Position numbers and translations under genes: made by a program
NCBI RefSeq assembly: GCF_042651485.1
Contig: NZ_JBHSDH010000013.1
Coordinates: 1,822,207 to 1,886,206, forward strand
Origin: Sphingorhabdus_B arenilitoris
Lineage (GTDB): Bacteria > Pseudomonadota > Alphaproteobacteria > Sphingomonadales > Sphingomonadaceae
DNA length: 64,000 nucleotides
Direction of reading: 5' to 3'
Shown: piece by piece, positions 17,356 to 27,016 of the stretch
Position numbering within the stretch: position 1 is the first letter of the stretch
Layout of the letters: each line of letters opens with the position of its first letter
Notes under the pieces: generated by a model
Told to the model about the DNA's origin: nothing
The model's input: only the letters and a program-made list of their open reading frames with translations
The model's database searches: none

Positions 17356-17973
17356 ATGAGCATTTTTTTCCACGAAGAAGATTTACCCGAAAATATACTG
17401 GCAGACGGGCCGGTTGCGGTGGACACCGAAACCATGGGCTTAATCACCCCGCGCGATCGGTTATGCTTGCTCCAAATTTCCGATGGACACGGCGATGAAC
17501 ATTTGGTCCGTTTTGGCGTCAACAGCGATTTTGCCGCGCCCAATTTGCGCGCCGTTCTTGCCGATCCAAACCGTTTGAAACTATTTCATTTTGCGCGTTT
17601 CGACCTGGCCGCAATCGAACATTATCTCAAAGTCACTGCCGCGCCCGTTTTCTGCACGAAAATCGCATCTCGCCTGACCCGCACCTATACCGACCGGCAT
17701 GGGCTCAAAGAATTGGTCCGCGAAATGTTGGGGCAGGATATCAGCAAGCAGCAACAATCGAGCGATTGGGGCGGGCCGATATTGTCCGACGCACAAAAAG
17801 ACTATGCGGCAAGCGACGTGCGTTTCCTGCACCGTTTGCATGCGCAATTTACCGAAAAGCTGGAACGTGAAGGCCGCAGCGAGCTGGCACAGGCTTGCTT
17901 TGATTTTCTACCGCACCGGGCGCGGCTCGATTTGGCAGGATGGCCCGAAATTGATATATTCGGCCATAGTTAA
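17356..17973 (+). CDS. Ribonuclease D-like 3'-5' exonuclease
   Basis: A 205-residue DEDDy exonuclease domain without the C-terminal HRDC domains of full RNase D. ExoI is AVDTETMGL (Asp23, Glu25), ExoII includes FARFDLAAIE, and ExoIII is YAASDVRFLHRLH with the tyrosine and aspartate. It should trim RNA 3' ends in the cytoplasm. A TTG one codon earlier is possible; I chose the ATG. The gene precedes lptCAB, an arrangement frequent in Sphingomonadales. Confidence 0.9.
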   Translation: MSIFFHEEDLPENILADGPVAVDTETMGLITPRDRLCLLQISDGHGDEHLVRFGVNSDFAAPNLRAVLADPNRLKLFHFARFDLAAIEHYLKVTAAPVFCTKIASRLTRTYTDRHGLKELVREMLGQDISKQQQSSDWGGPILSDAQKDYAASDVRFLHRLHAQFTEKLEREGRSELAQACFDFLPHRARLDLAGWPEIDIFGHS

Positions 17974-17999
17974 TCGATGGCGCAATAGAAGAGAAGAAA

Positions 18000-18731
18000 A
18001 TGTCTGATCTTGCCGACCGGCAAAAAACGCAGCGGCAGCATTGGGCCGCACCGGGCAGCCGCCATGACCGGCTGATCCGGGCCTTGCGCGTTATCTTGCC
18101 CAGCATCATCGGTATATTGCTCGCGCTGCTGACATTCAGCCCCTTCACCAATAATAATGAACTCAGCTTCGTTCTGGATAAAGACCGCGTGAATATGGCC
18201 GCCGAACGGATGCGGATAAGCGAGGCGCTGTATCGCGGTGAAGATAGCAAAGGGCGTCCCTTTTCCCTGCGCGCGGGCAGCGCGGTGCAGAAAAGCTCCG
18301 CCGAACCGATAATCCGCATGTCCGATTTGTCGGCGCGCATATTGCTGGATGATGGTCCTGCGGCATTGATCGCGGGGAAGGGCGCCTATGACCTAGACGC
18401 CGAAACGGTGCAGGTGAACGGGCCATTGTCGATCAAGTCAGCGGACGGATATTCGCTGATCGCCAACAATGTCATATTGGCGTTGAAGACCCAGATTATG
18501 CGCAGCAGCGGCAGCGCGTCTTTCACGGGCAAGGACGGATATGAAGTCACCGCCAATAATGTGCAGGTAAATTTGCTCGAAAAAAATATGCAAAGCTTTG
18601 GCCCCGTGCGCGGCAGTACCAAAGTCGGAACATTCAGCGCCAATAGCATGAGCGCGGACCTCGACACGCGGGTCGTGAAATTAACCGGTAACGCGAAATT
18701 GCGTATCGAAGGAAATGCGTTTAGACAATGA
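18000..18731 (+). CDS. lptC: LPS export protein LptC
   Basis: A 243-residue bitopic protein with one membrane segment at about 31-46 and a periplasmic beta-jellyroll. LptC binds the LptB2FG exporter and passes lipopolysaccharide to LptA. Its TGA overlaps the ATG of lptA, and lptB follows. The sequence itself is weakly conserved, so the call rests on topology, length and position. Confidence 0.92.
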   Translation: MSDLADRQKTQRQHWAAPGSRHDRLIRALRVILPSIIGILLALLTFSPFTNNNELSFVLDKDRVNMAAERMRISEALYRGEDSKGRPFSLRAGSAVQKSSAEPIIRMSDLSARILLDDGPAALIAGKGAYDLDAETVQVNGPLSIKSADGYSLIANNVILALKTQIMRSSGSASFTGKDGYEVTANNVQVNLLEKNMQSFGPVRGSTKVGTFSANSMSADLDTRVVKLTGNAKLRIEGNAFRQ

Positions 18732-19294
18732 CGATGAAATTGCATAAATCCCCTTTCAAAAGCCCGCTTGCGATTATGGCAGCCAGCTTCATCGGCACGG
18801 CGGCGCTGATTTCGGTGGCGGTCCCGGCGCAGGTGATCCGTGGCCATAATAGCAACGCTCCGGTTGATTTTAGCGCAGGCGAGCTGGTGTTGAATGACAA
18901 GGCCGACCGGGTAATCCTGTCCGGAAATGCAACGGTGCAGCAGGCAGGCCTGACCATCCGGGCAGCGCGGTTAACCGCCGCTTATACCAATGGCGCAAAG
19001 ATTGACGTGAACCGTTTTGACGCGGTTGGCGGCGTGCGGATTACCAAGGATGATCTGGTCGCCACCAGCAATGCCGCAATTTATGATGTTGATGCCGCGC
19101 TGATCACCCTGATTGGCAATGTGAATTTGAGCCAGGGCAGCAACCGGTTGAATGGCGGGCGGATTGTGATTGATCTCAATGCCGACCGCACGACGATTTC
19201 GGGCGGAAATAACGGCGGCGGCGCTGGTTCGGGATCAAGCAATAATAATGGCCGGGTGACCGGGACATTCACCGTACCGCAACGCAAAAATTAA
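18728..19294 (+). CDS. lptA: LPS transport periplasmic protein LptA
   Basis: A 188-residue OstA/LptA-fold protein with a signal peptide over about residues 10-35 and the repeating beta pattern NDKADRVILSGNATVQQAGL. It forms the periplasmic bridge for lipopolysaccharide. It has a 4-bp ATGA overlap with lptC. The last 25 residues are a low-complexity Gly/Ser/Asn linker. Confidence 0.92.
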   Translation: MTMKLHKSPFKSPLAIMAASFIGTAALISVAVPAQVIRGHNSNAPVDFSAGELVLNDKADRVILSGNATVQQAGLTIRAARLTAAYTNGAKIDVNRFDAVGGVRITKDDLVATSNAAIYDVDAALITLIGNVNLSQGSNRLNGGRIVIDLNADRTTISGGNNGGGAGSGSSNNNGRVTGTFTVPQRKN

Positions 19295-19411
19295 ATGCTT
19301 TGCTGAAGGCCGGGCCAAATCCTGCCAATTGTCAAAAGCGCAAGGATAAATTAGCAATTGGCAGCGCAGATAAGCGCATTGCAGAATAATATGAAGCGGG
19401 ACTGAAAATAT

Positions 19412-20203
19412 ATGGACATAGTCGCGGATACCAAGGACGCAGCTGCACCTGCCGCCGATGCCACGACGGCGGCGGGCATGACATCGGGGCTTGCCGTTGT
19501 ATCCATTGCCAAAAGCTATGACAAAAGAGCGGTTTTAACCGACGTCTCGTTGTCGGTGGCCAAGGGCGAAGTGCTCGGCCTGCTCGGTCCCAATGGCGCG
19601 GGCAAGACAACCTGTTTCTATTCGATTATGGGGCTGGTGAAACCCGATAGCGGCCGAATCATGCTGAATGGCGAAGACATTACCCGCTTGCCCATGTATC
19701 GCCGCGCGATATTGGGCCTGGGCTATCTGCCGCAAGAAACCTCAATTTTTCGGGGCATGACCGTTGAGCAGAATATTATGGCGGTGCTCGAAATGGCCGA
19801 ACCCGACCGCGATGCACAGCAATCGCGGCTGGATACGCTGCTCGATGAATTTGGTCTTACCCGGCTGCGCACGGCGCCCGCGATGGCGCTATCGGGTGGT
19901 GAGCGGCGGCGCTGCGAAATTGCGCGCGCTTTGGCGGCCAATCCGTCGATCATGCTGCTCGACGAACCGTTTGCCGGGATCGATCCTTTGTCGATTTCCG
20001 ATATTCGCGATTTAATTAAAGACCTGAAAACGCGCGATATCGGCGTGCTCATTACCGATCATAATGTGCGCGAAACGCTCGATATTGTCGACCGGGCCTG
20101 CATCATTTATGGCGGCCAAGTGCTGTTCGCCGGTACGCCCGAAGCGCTGGTTGCCGATGCCAATGTCCGCAGGCTTTATCTGGGCGAAAGCTTTGCAATG
20201 TGA
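19412..20203 (+). CDS. lptB: LPS export ABC transporter ATPase LptB
   Basis: A 263-residue ABC ATPase with Walker A GPNGAGKTTC at about 59-68, signature LSGGERRR, Walker B IMLLDEPFAGID and switch histidine in ITDHNVRET. It powers LptFG. The first 25 residues are an Ala/Asp-rich extension not found in E. coli LptB. It is followed 57 bp later by rpoN, the usual linkage. Confidence 0.96.
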   Translation: MDIVADTKDAAAPAADATTAAGMTSGLAVVSIAKSYDKRAVLTDVSLSVAKGEVLGLLGPNGAGKTTCFYSIMGLVKPDSGRIMLNGEDITRLPMYRRAILGLGYLPQETSIFRGMTVEQNIMAVLEMAEPDRDAQQSRLDTLLDEFGLTRLRTAPAMALSGGERRRCEIARALAANPSIMLLDEPFAGIDPLSISDIRDLIKDLKTRDIGVLITDHNVRETLDIVDRACIIYGGQVLFAGTPEALVADANVRRLYLGESFAM

Positions 20204-20260
20204 TCTGCGCCTATGCTTAAACATAACCAGTTTTCCGCCATCATCATCTCTGGTTAAGCC

Positions 20261-21799
20261 ATGGCTTTATCCCCCCGCCTTGATTTACGACAAAGCCAGT
20301 CGCTGGTCATGTCGCCGCAAATGCAGCAGGCGATCAAGCTGCTGGCGTTATCATCGGTAGAGATCGAAGCCTATATTAGCGAAGCCATTGAAAAAAATCC
20401 GCTATTGGAATCAGGCGGCGAGGATATTTCGCGCGATACCGATAGCAGAGCGGAGAGCGAGAGCACACCAGCCAGCAACGACGCGGCGATGGGCAGCGAT
20501 GAAATATTAAACAGCAATGCGGTGTCGGGCGAAAATGCGCTCGACGTCGATTATAATAGCGAAACCTATCATAGCGACAGCGCCAGCGACGGCATCACCG
20601 ATGGGGGGGGCAACCGGCGCAGCGGCAGCGCGGACGATATGCTCAGCCTGTCGGGCGGCGGCGCGATTGGCGCAGATAGCAGCAGCTTTACCGATGGCCC
20701 GGACTTCGACCGTTTCGCCGCGGCCGATATATCCCTGCGCGATCATTTGATGATGCAAGCAGGCTCGGCGCTGTCCGGCCGGGAATATCTGCTGGTGCAA
20801 CAATTGATCGAAAATATCGAAAATAGCGGCTATTTAGGTACCGACCTGCTGGGCCTTGCCCACCGGCTCGGCGTGCCGATGGCGGAAATGGAGGCGGCGC
20901 TCGAAAAGCTGCAAACTTTTGACCCAACCGGCGTGGGGGCGCGCAATTTGTCCGAATGTATCGCGCTGCAAGCCAAAGAGGCCGACCGCTATGACCCGGC
21001 TATGGCGCGGTTGATTGATAATCTTGATTTGGTCGCGCGCGGCGGATTTGATCAATTGAAACGGCTATGCCGCGTCGATGATGAAGATTTGCGCGATATG
21101 CTGTGCGAATTGCGCAGCTATGATCCCAAGCCTGGGTCGCATTTTGGCGAGGAAGAAGCGCGCGCCGTAACGCCGGATATTTATTTGAACCCACGCGGCG
21201 ATGGCTGGACCGTCGAATTGAACAGCGCCAACCTGCCCCGCTTGCTGGTCAACCGCAGCTATGCCGCTGAATTGAGCGCAGGCGGAGCGGATAAGGCGAC
21301 CAAGGCCTGGCTGAATGAGGCGCTGGCCGATGCCCATTGGTTGATCAAAGCCATGGATCAGCGGCAACGAACGATCATCAAAACCGTATCCGAAATCGTA
21401 AAGCAGCAGGATGGATTTTTCCGCCATGGTGTCGCGCATTTGCGGCCCTTAACGCTGCGCCAAGTGGCCGAGGCGATTGATATGCACGAATCCACGATCA
21501 GCCGCGTGACCAGCAATAAATATCTGTGCTGCGACCGGGGACTGTTCGAATTGAAATATTTCTTCACCAGCGGCGTTGCCTCCGACGACGGCGAAGGCGC
21601 ATCGGCAGAAGCGGTAAAAAGCCAGATAAAGGCCTTGATCGACGGCGAAGGCGACAAGATTTTGTCCGATGACAAGCTGGTCTTGCTGCTCAAAAAATCA
21701 GGCTTTGATCTTGCCCGCCGGACGGTGGCCAAATATCGGGAAGCTATGGGAATAGGATCATCGGTGCAGCGGCGGCGGGCACGGAAAATGGGCGGCTGA
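20261..21799 (+). CDS. rpoN: RNA polymerase sigma-54 factor
   Basis: A 512-residue sigma-54. Region I is LRQSQSLVMSPQMQQAIKLL at the N-terminus. An acidic Ser/Asp/Gly-rich region II spans about 50-150. The core-binding domain is in the middle, and a helix-turn-helix (TLRQVAEAIDMHESTISR) is followed by the RpoN box ARRTVAKYREAMGI. It directs activator-dependent transcription from -24/-12 promoters. Confidence 0.96.
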   Translation: MALSPRLDLRQSQSLVMSPQMQQAIKLLALSSVEIEAYISEAIEKNPLLESGGEDISRDTDSRAESESTPASNDAAMGSDEILNSNAVSGENALDVDYNSETYHSDSASDGITDGGGNRRSGSADDMLSLSGGGAIGADSSSFTDGPDFDRFAAADISLRDHLMMQAGSALSGREYLLVQQLIENIENSGYLGTDLLGLAHRLGVPMAEMEAALEKLQTFDPTGVGARNLSECIALQAKEADRYDPAMARLIDNLDLVARGGFDQLKRLCRVDDEDLRDMLCELRSYDPKPGSHFGEEEARAVTPDIYLNPRGDGWTVELNSANLPRLLVNRSYAAELSAGGADKATKAWLNEALADAHWLIKAMDQRQRTIIKTVSEIVKQQDGFFRHGVAHLRPLTLRQVAEAIDMHESTISRVTSNKYLCCDRGLFELKYFFTSGVASDDGEGASAEAVKSQIKALIDGEGDKILSDDKLVLLLKKSGFDLARRTVAKYREAMGIGSSVQRRRARKMGG

Positions 21800-21840
21800 A
21801 CGAAGTCAAAGCGTTTCGGTGTCTATGTGCAAGTCCTAAC

Positions 21841-22812
21841 TCACTCCATTATTTCAGCCGCAGCGCCAACCGGGGCGCTGACCACGGCATCGGCCAATTT
21901 CTGACCCGATAGCCACGCCGATTCCACCCGGGGACGGGTCAACCAATCGCCGCAGCATCCCAGGCCCAATTCGCCATTCCATAGCATTCCGGCCCCTGCG
22001 CCTTCTCCGCTCGGCCGCGCAAAACGCCAACGATGCGCTGCGGACACGGCCGGTTCAGGCAAAGCCGCGCCGGTGACATCAGAAAGCGCCGACAGCAAAG
22101 CCGATTCAATATGCGCCGCATCGGCCTCCAAATAGCTTTGCGACCAAGCGGGCGTTGCTTGGATCACCCAGGTTTCCTCCGCGCTGCGCTGCGGCTTGGC
22201 TCCGCCGCGCGCGGCCCACCCAATCGCGCCAATTTCGCGGATCGTGTCGGCATCAATTTCCAGCCTTTCGTCAAAAGCCGCCATCACGGTCCAACAGGGC
22301 AGCGACGATACGGTTTCGGCCTGCGCCGCCATCGCAGCGTCCCATGGGGCGACCAGCGGCGATACTTGTTCGGCGGGGACCGCGACGATCACCGCGTCAT
22401 AGCGGCTATCACCGATATTTGCGCCGCGCAGCTGCCACCCATCTGGCCGGCGCTCTATTGTTTCCACCCGCGCGGACCAATGCACATTTTGCTGCGCCGC
22501 CATATGCCGTATCGGGGCATTCATCGTCGGCGTTCCTACAAAAGCATCGTCGCCCGCCTCGCTCCATTTTGCGGCGACGCCCTCTTCCTGCCAGCGCAGT
22601 ACCGTTTCGGCAAAGCCGGCATCGCGCACCGTGAAATATTGCGCGCCATGGTCGAAATGCACATCGCCCGCTGGCCCTGCCATGCGCCGCGTCGACATTC
22701 GCCCGCCCGGTCCGCGTCCTTTGTCAAATAAAGTGACGCTGTGCCCCGCCTCGGCCAATTTTTCGCCGCAGGACAGTCCCGCCATACCGGCTCCGATAAT
22801 TGCTATCTGCAT
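21841..22812 (-). CDS. FAD-dependent amine-oxidase-like oxidoreductase (COG3380, renalase-like)
   Basis: A 323-residue flavoprotein with the dinucleotide motif IAIIGAGMAGLSCGEKL at the N-terminus, GPGGRMSTRR and a DHGAQYF segment, all typical of COG3380. A start 14 codons earlier is open; the ATG at 22812 places the glycine motif directly at the N-terminus as in the family. The substrate is unknown. It is convergent with rpoN. Confidence 0.85.
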   Translation of the reverse strand: MQIAIIGAGMAGLSCGEKLAEAGHSVTLFDKGRGPGGRMSTRRMAGPAGDVHFDHGAQYFTVRDAGFAETVLRWQEEGVAAKWSEAGDDAFVGTPTMNAPIRHMAAQQNVHWSARVETIERRPDGWQLRGANIGDSRYDAVIVAVPAEQVSPLVAPWDAAMAAQAETVSSLPCWTVMAAFDERLEIDADTIREIGAIGWAARGGAKPQRSAEETWVIQATPAWSQSYLEADAAHIESALLSALSDVTGAALPEPAVSAAHRWRFARPSGEGAGAGMLWNGELGLGCCGDWLTRPRVESAWLSGQKLADAVVSAPVGAAAEIME

Positions 22813-22896
22813 AAATACCCTTTCGCGGCCCTGCATAAGGCGGCGAGGTCGCAATCACCATTTGGGCTTTTGCCCTATATAGCTGGCAAGCGGCGG

Positions 22897-24225
22897 TTAT
22901 TCACCATCATCCTGCACGATTTTCATCACGCGCAGCTTGTCAATTTTGCGGCCGTCCATATCCACCACTTCAAACCGCCAACCCTGATCGGAAAATGCTT
23001 CGCCCTCTTCGGGTAAATGCCGCAGCAAATAGAGCGCATGACCCGCCGCCGTCGCATAATCGCGATCTTCCGACAGGCGGATATCCAGCGCATCGGCCAT
23101 CGCGTCCGCCGCCATGCTACCCGATATCAGCATCGATCCATCCTCGAGCGTCACGATACTCGGCGCGCTGCCTTGTTCCTGATCCGACGCAAATTCGCCA
23201 GCAATGGCCGATAATAGGTCATTGGGCGTCACGATGCCTTCAAAATGGCCATATTCGTCATGCACGAGCAGCATCGGCACTTCGGATGAACGCAATATTT
23301 CGAGTGCGTCCATCGCATCCAGTTGATCGGGTACAATTTCCGCCTTGCGCATCAATTTGCGGATATTGAGCCTTTTGCCCTTAATCTGCGCAATCACAAT
23401 ATCGCGCGATTGCACCACGCCGATAATATCATCGGTATCCTCGCCAGTGACCGGCAACCTTGTATGCGGCGAGTCGACCAGCGCGGCGCGCACATCATCG
23501 GCGCTGGCATCAACCGAAATCCAGTCCACATCGGTGCGCGGGGTCATCACCTCGCGCACTGGGCGGTCGGCAAGCCGCACCACGCCTGCAATGACTTTAT
23601 GTTCATGCTCTTCGATCAGGCCCGCATGGGTTGCCTCGGCAAATACCACCCGCAATTCCTCTGCAGATAGCGCTTGGCGCGAATCGCGGCGCAGACCAAG
23701 CAGCCGGAATATCAATGCGCTCGATTGATCGAGCAACCATACGAAAGGCGCGGTGATGCGGGCCATCCACTCCATCGGGATAGCCATCGCCGTCGCAATG
23801 CGTTCCGGCGCGACCAGCGCAAATTGTTTGGGCACCAATTCGCCGATGACGAGCGACAAATATGTGGTGATGCCTATCACGATTCCAAATCCGGTGGTTG
23901 CTGCCCAGCCCGCGTCCATCCCCAAATATACCAGCCGTTCGGCCACGGGACCACCCAGCGTTGAACCCGAATAGGCGCCTGCGACAATCCCGATGAGCGT
24001 AATCCCGATTTGCACGGTGGACAGAAACTTGCCCGGATCGCTGGCAAGCCGCAGCGCCGCAACCGCTCCATTGCTGCCTTGATCAGCCGCAGCCTGCAGC
24101 TTGGCCGTGCGCGCCGATACGATGGCGAGTTCCGACATAGCGAACACACCGTTCAGCGCAATAAACGCCAATATGATAGCCGTATCGATCCAGGGAAAAG
24201 GGGTTAGTGTCATGGGACTTGTCAT
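22897..24225 (-). CDS. CNNM/CorC-type membrane transporter (hemolysin-like)
   Basis: A 442-residue protein. An N-terminal DUF21 membrane domain has three or four segments within about 15-190, with AMSELAIVSAR. A tandem CBS pair follows (around VREVMTPRTDVDW to PNDLLSAIAGEF), and then a C-terminal CorC/HlyC domain. Relatives are Mg2+/Co2+ efflux or homeostasis proteins; the hemolysin label is historical. A start four codons later is equally possible. Confidence 0.9.
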   Translation of the reverse strand: MTSPMTLTPFPWIDTAIILAFIALNGVFAMSELAIVSARTAKLQAAADQGSNGAVAALRLASDPGKFLSTVQIGITLIGIVAGAYSGSTLGGPVAERLVYLGMDAGWAATTGFGIVIGITTYLSLVIGELVPKQFALVAPERIATAMAIPMEWMARITAPFVWLLDQSSALIFRLLGLRRDSRQALSAEELRVVFAEATHAGLIEEHEHKVIAGVVRLADRPVREVMTPRTDVDWISVDASADDVRAALVDSPHTRLPVTGEDTDDIIGVVQSRDIVIAQIKGKRLNIRKLMRKAEIVPDQLDAMDALEILRSSEVPMLLVHDEYGHFEGIVTPNDLLSAIAGEFASDQEQGSAPSIVTLEDGSMLISGSMAADAMADALDIRLSEDRDYATAAGHALYLLRHLPEEGEAFSDQGWRFEVVDMDGRKIDKLRVMKIVQDDGE

Positions 24226-24385
24226 TGCCTTTAATCAATTTGCGGCTTTTGGCAATATTTACAAGTTGAAATCCCGCTCAATCAGCTTCTGTTCATTTTC
24301 AAAAATGGTATAAGCGACGCCAGCGGATCGAAATCTAACGCCGTGCGTTTGATGAAGATTGTGCCTGGATAAAAAGGAAAATTTT

Positions 24386-25051
24386 ATGAATAAGACCCGC
24401 AAAATCGCTCTCATCGCCGCATTGGCTGCATTGCCGTTATCGGCCTGTGTCACCAATCCGGAAACCGGCAAGAAATCCATTTCCAAAACCGCAATTGGCG
24501 GCATTGGCGGCGCGCTTGGCGGATATTTACTCGGCGACCTGGTTGGCGGAAAGCGCGACCGGACCGAAAAAATCGTCGGCGCAGGCATTGGCGCAATCGC
24601 TGGCGCTGGTGTTGGCTATTATATGGATCAGCAGGAAAAGAAATTGCGCGAACAGACCGCCGGAACCGGGGTCAATGTGATCCGCGATGGTGACAATCTG
24701 GTGCTCGATATGCCGTCTGATGTCACATTCCCGGTAAACAGCTACAGCGTGCAGCCTGAATTTCGTCAAACGCTGGTGAACCTTGCCGGGACATTGCGCG
24801 AATATGAAAAAACCTATGTCGATGTGCTGGGCCATACCGATTCGACTGGATCGGATGCCTATAATCAAACCTTGTCGGTAAACCGTGCGCAGTCGGTGGC
24901 GCAGATTTTAACCGGCAATGGCGTGCAAAATGCCCGCGTTGCAACGCAAGGCTATGGTGAAAGCCAGCCCAAGGCAAGCAACACCACCGAAGAAGGGCGC
25001 GCCGCCAACCGCCGCGTTGAAATCCGTTTGGTCCCTGTTACCGAAGGATAA
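24386..25051 (+). CDS. OmpA-family outer-membrane lipoprotein
   Basis: A 221-residue lipoprotein with lipobox LPLSAC (Cys21). A glycine-zipper segment occupies about 35-75. A C-terminal OmpA peptidoglycan-binding domain contains VLGHTDSTGSDAYNQTLSVN and RAANRRVEIRL. It should tether the outer membrane to the cell wall, like YiaD. The ATG at 24386 has AAGGAAAA ahead; the open frame upstream is not used. Confidence 0.93.
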   Translation: MNKTRKIALIAALAALPLSACVTNPETGKKSISKTAIGGIGGALGGYLLGDLVGGKRDRTEKIVGAGIGAIAGAGVGYYMDQQEKKLREQTAGTGVNVIRDGDNLVLDMPSDVTFPVNSYSVQPEFRQTLVNLAGTLREYEKTYVDVLGHTDSTGSDAYNQTLSVNRAQSVAQILTGNGVQNARVATQGYGESQPKASNTTEEGRAANRRVEIRLVPVTEG

Positions 25052-25060
25052 ATACCATCA

Positions 25061-25630
25061 TCACTCAGCGGCGAGATATGTGCGGGCATTGTCCCGGGTT
25101 ATCTCGTCGCTGACGATGCTTTCGCGCATATTGTATGCTTCACCCGTTCCATAATCAAAAATGATGTCGTCCAATTTCCATTGGCCATCCTGTTTCACCC
25201 ATATCATTTGGTCCGTCCACCGGGCGATTTCGCCTTCATATTGAAAGGACAAAGCCATCATCACTTCGGCGCGGCCGTCGCTGACGGTGACATTTTCAAT
25301 TTCGTGGCCAGTCATCCCTTCATAACTGCCAATGAAAATCGGGCCTTCGCGGATCAATTTTTCATCCGTGCTGGTAACCTTACCCAGCGCGATCAATGTT
25401 TCGAGATAGGGGCATAATTCGGCCTGTAATGCGCTGGATAATTGGCTGCGAAAACCAAAATCATCGCAGCTCACCCCGGTATAACGAGCATCGCCGAACC
25501 TGCTATCGGCATAAAGGGCCAGCGCGCTTTTCCTGACATGGCCAGCATCAGCACCATCCTGCGGCGCGCATGCCAAAGTAGGTGAAACCAGTAGGACCGA
25601 AAAAGCGGCCATTCCCATCATCCATTTCAT
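25061..25630 (-). CDS. Secreted hypothetical protein (DUF3828-like)
   Basis: A 189-residue exported protein with a signal peptide ending near SPTLA-CAP. The C-terminal pattern (QMIWVKQDGQWKLDDIIFDYG) is that of NTF2-like DUF3828 proteins. There is a single lipobox-like Cys at 21, so a lipoprotein is possible. Function is unknown. Its ATG overlaps the stop of the UbiH-type gene. Confidence 0.7.
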   Translation of the reverse strand: MKWMMGMAAFSVLLVSPTLACAPQDGADAGHVRKSALALYADSRFGDARYTGVSCDDFGFRSQLSSALQAELCPYLETLIALGKVTSTDEKLIREGPIFIGSYEGMTGHEIENVTVSDGRAEVMMALSFQYEGEIARWTDQMIWVKQDGQWKLDDIIFDYGTGEAYNMRESIVSDEITRDNARTYLAAE

Positions 25631-26862
25631 ATGGCGGATCCTTTCAGCAATTTCGGCAAGCTACCGCTTTCGCCGCGTGCTTCGGACATGAAAAAAGCCT
25701 TGGCGGGCTTCGTCCGTTGCACCATGGCCATGCCCAAACGGCGCACCGCGCTCGCCGTTTTGCCTGGCACAGAAAATAGCCGGTTCAATCCATCGGTGGC
25801 CACCGCCACCATCATCGTATCGACACTGCGCCACTTGCCATAGCGTTCCAGCAGTTGCGCATCGCCCAGATCGAGCCCCAAACGCACCCCATCCACCAGC
25901 ACCTCGGTCAGGCTGGCCACATCGCGCAGCCCCAAATTCAACCCCTGCCCGGCAATCGGGTGGATGCCATGCGCGCTATCACCGATCAGCGCGAGCCGCT
26001 GCTCCGTGATCTGTCCCGCATGATGAAAGCCGAGCGGATAGCTGGACAGCGGCGCGGCCAGTTCCACTGCACCCAGCATATGCCCCATCGCCTTTTCCAA
26101 TTCAGCCGCAAAGCCGCGCGGCGATAATTTCAAATAAGCAGGCGCATCGCCCCGGGTTTGCGACCATACAATCGCGCTGCGGTGGCGGCCATCTGCATCA
26201 TCCAGCATCGGCAGAACCGCAAAAGGTCCGGTGGGATAAAAAATTTCATAGGCGATATTCTCATGCGCTTTTTCGTGGAAAATCGCTCCCACAATCGCGG
26301 CATGATCATATTGCCAATGCGCAATTTTCAGGCCCGCTTCCTCGCGCGTCTGGCTCTGCCGCCCTTCCGCCACGATCAGCAATTGCCCGGTCAGGATAGA
26401 ACCATTGTCCAGCGTGACGCGCACCGCACCTGCATCGCGCAGCTTTTCCGTTATCTGCGCGGGCATATGCAAATGGATCAACTCGCTGTCCTGCGCAGCG
26501 GCCAGCAATGTCCGGCGCAGCAGCTTATTTTCAAACATTTGCCCCAGATAGCCGTCATCTTCGCCGGGAACAAAATCCAGTTCGCCCGGTTTCAACCCGT
26601 CGCTCACCCAAATCTGTTCAATCGGGCACCCTTTGCCCGATAGCGCGCCGCCCAAACCAATGGCCTCGAACATTTTCATCGAAGAGCTGGAAATAGCCGA
26701 GGTCCGGCCATCAAAACCGTCGGCCATCATCACCGCCGGATCGGCGCGATCAACAATATGGCTGCTAATCCCATGCGCCGCGAGCGCCAAACCCTGTGCC
26801 AGACCAATAAGACCGCCACCGATGATGATGACATCTGCTGATGCTGATTCGGATTGCGCCAT
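25627..26862 (-). CDS. UbiH/UbiF/COQ6-family FAD monooxygenase
   Basis: A 411-residue flavoprotein hydroxylase with N-terminal VIIIGGGLIGLAQG, the middle FDGRTSAIS motif and the second FAD motif LIGDSAHGIHPIAGQGLNLG. The last is diagnostic of ubiquinone-ring hydroxylases. Which ring position it modifies cannot be read from the sequence. The ATG at 26862 is chosen over an open 43-codon extension. It is divergent from ftsK. Confidence 0.9.
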   Translation of the reverse strand: MAQSESASADVIIIGGGLIGLAQGLALAAHGISSHIVDRADPAVMMADGFDGRTSAISSSSMKMFEAIGLGGALSGKGCPIEQIWVSDGLKPGELDFVPGEDDGYLGQMFENKLLRRTLLAAAQDSELIHLHMPAQITEKLRDAGAVRVTLDNGSILTGQLLIVAEGRQSQTREEAGLKIAHWQYDHAAIVGAIFHEKAHENIAYEIFYPTGPFAVLPMLDDADGRHRSAIVWSQTRGDAPAYLKLSPRGFAAELEKAMGHMLGAVELAAPLSSYPLGFHHAGQITEQRLALIGDSAHGIHPIAGQGLNLGLRDVASLTEVLVDGVRLGLDLGDAQLLERYGKWRSVDTMMVAVATDGLNRLFSVPGKTASAVRRLGMAMVQRTKPAKAFFMSEARGESGSLPKLLKGSAI

Positions 26863-27016
26863 GTTGATCCTTTTGATTCTGCTTTTATTTGCTGGGATAG
26901 TAAGGCCGATAATCCGCGCTGCAAAGTGCAAAACTTGGCAGGACTCTTGACGGGGAGTCACTCCTCGGCGCAAAAGGCGTGTGGTTAACAATATTCATCC
27001 AAAGGCATCTTCATCC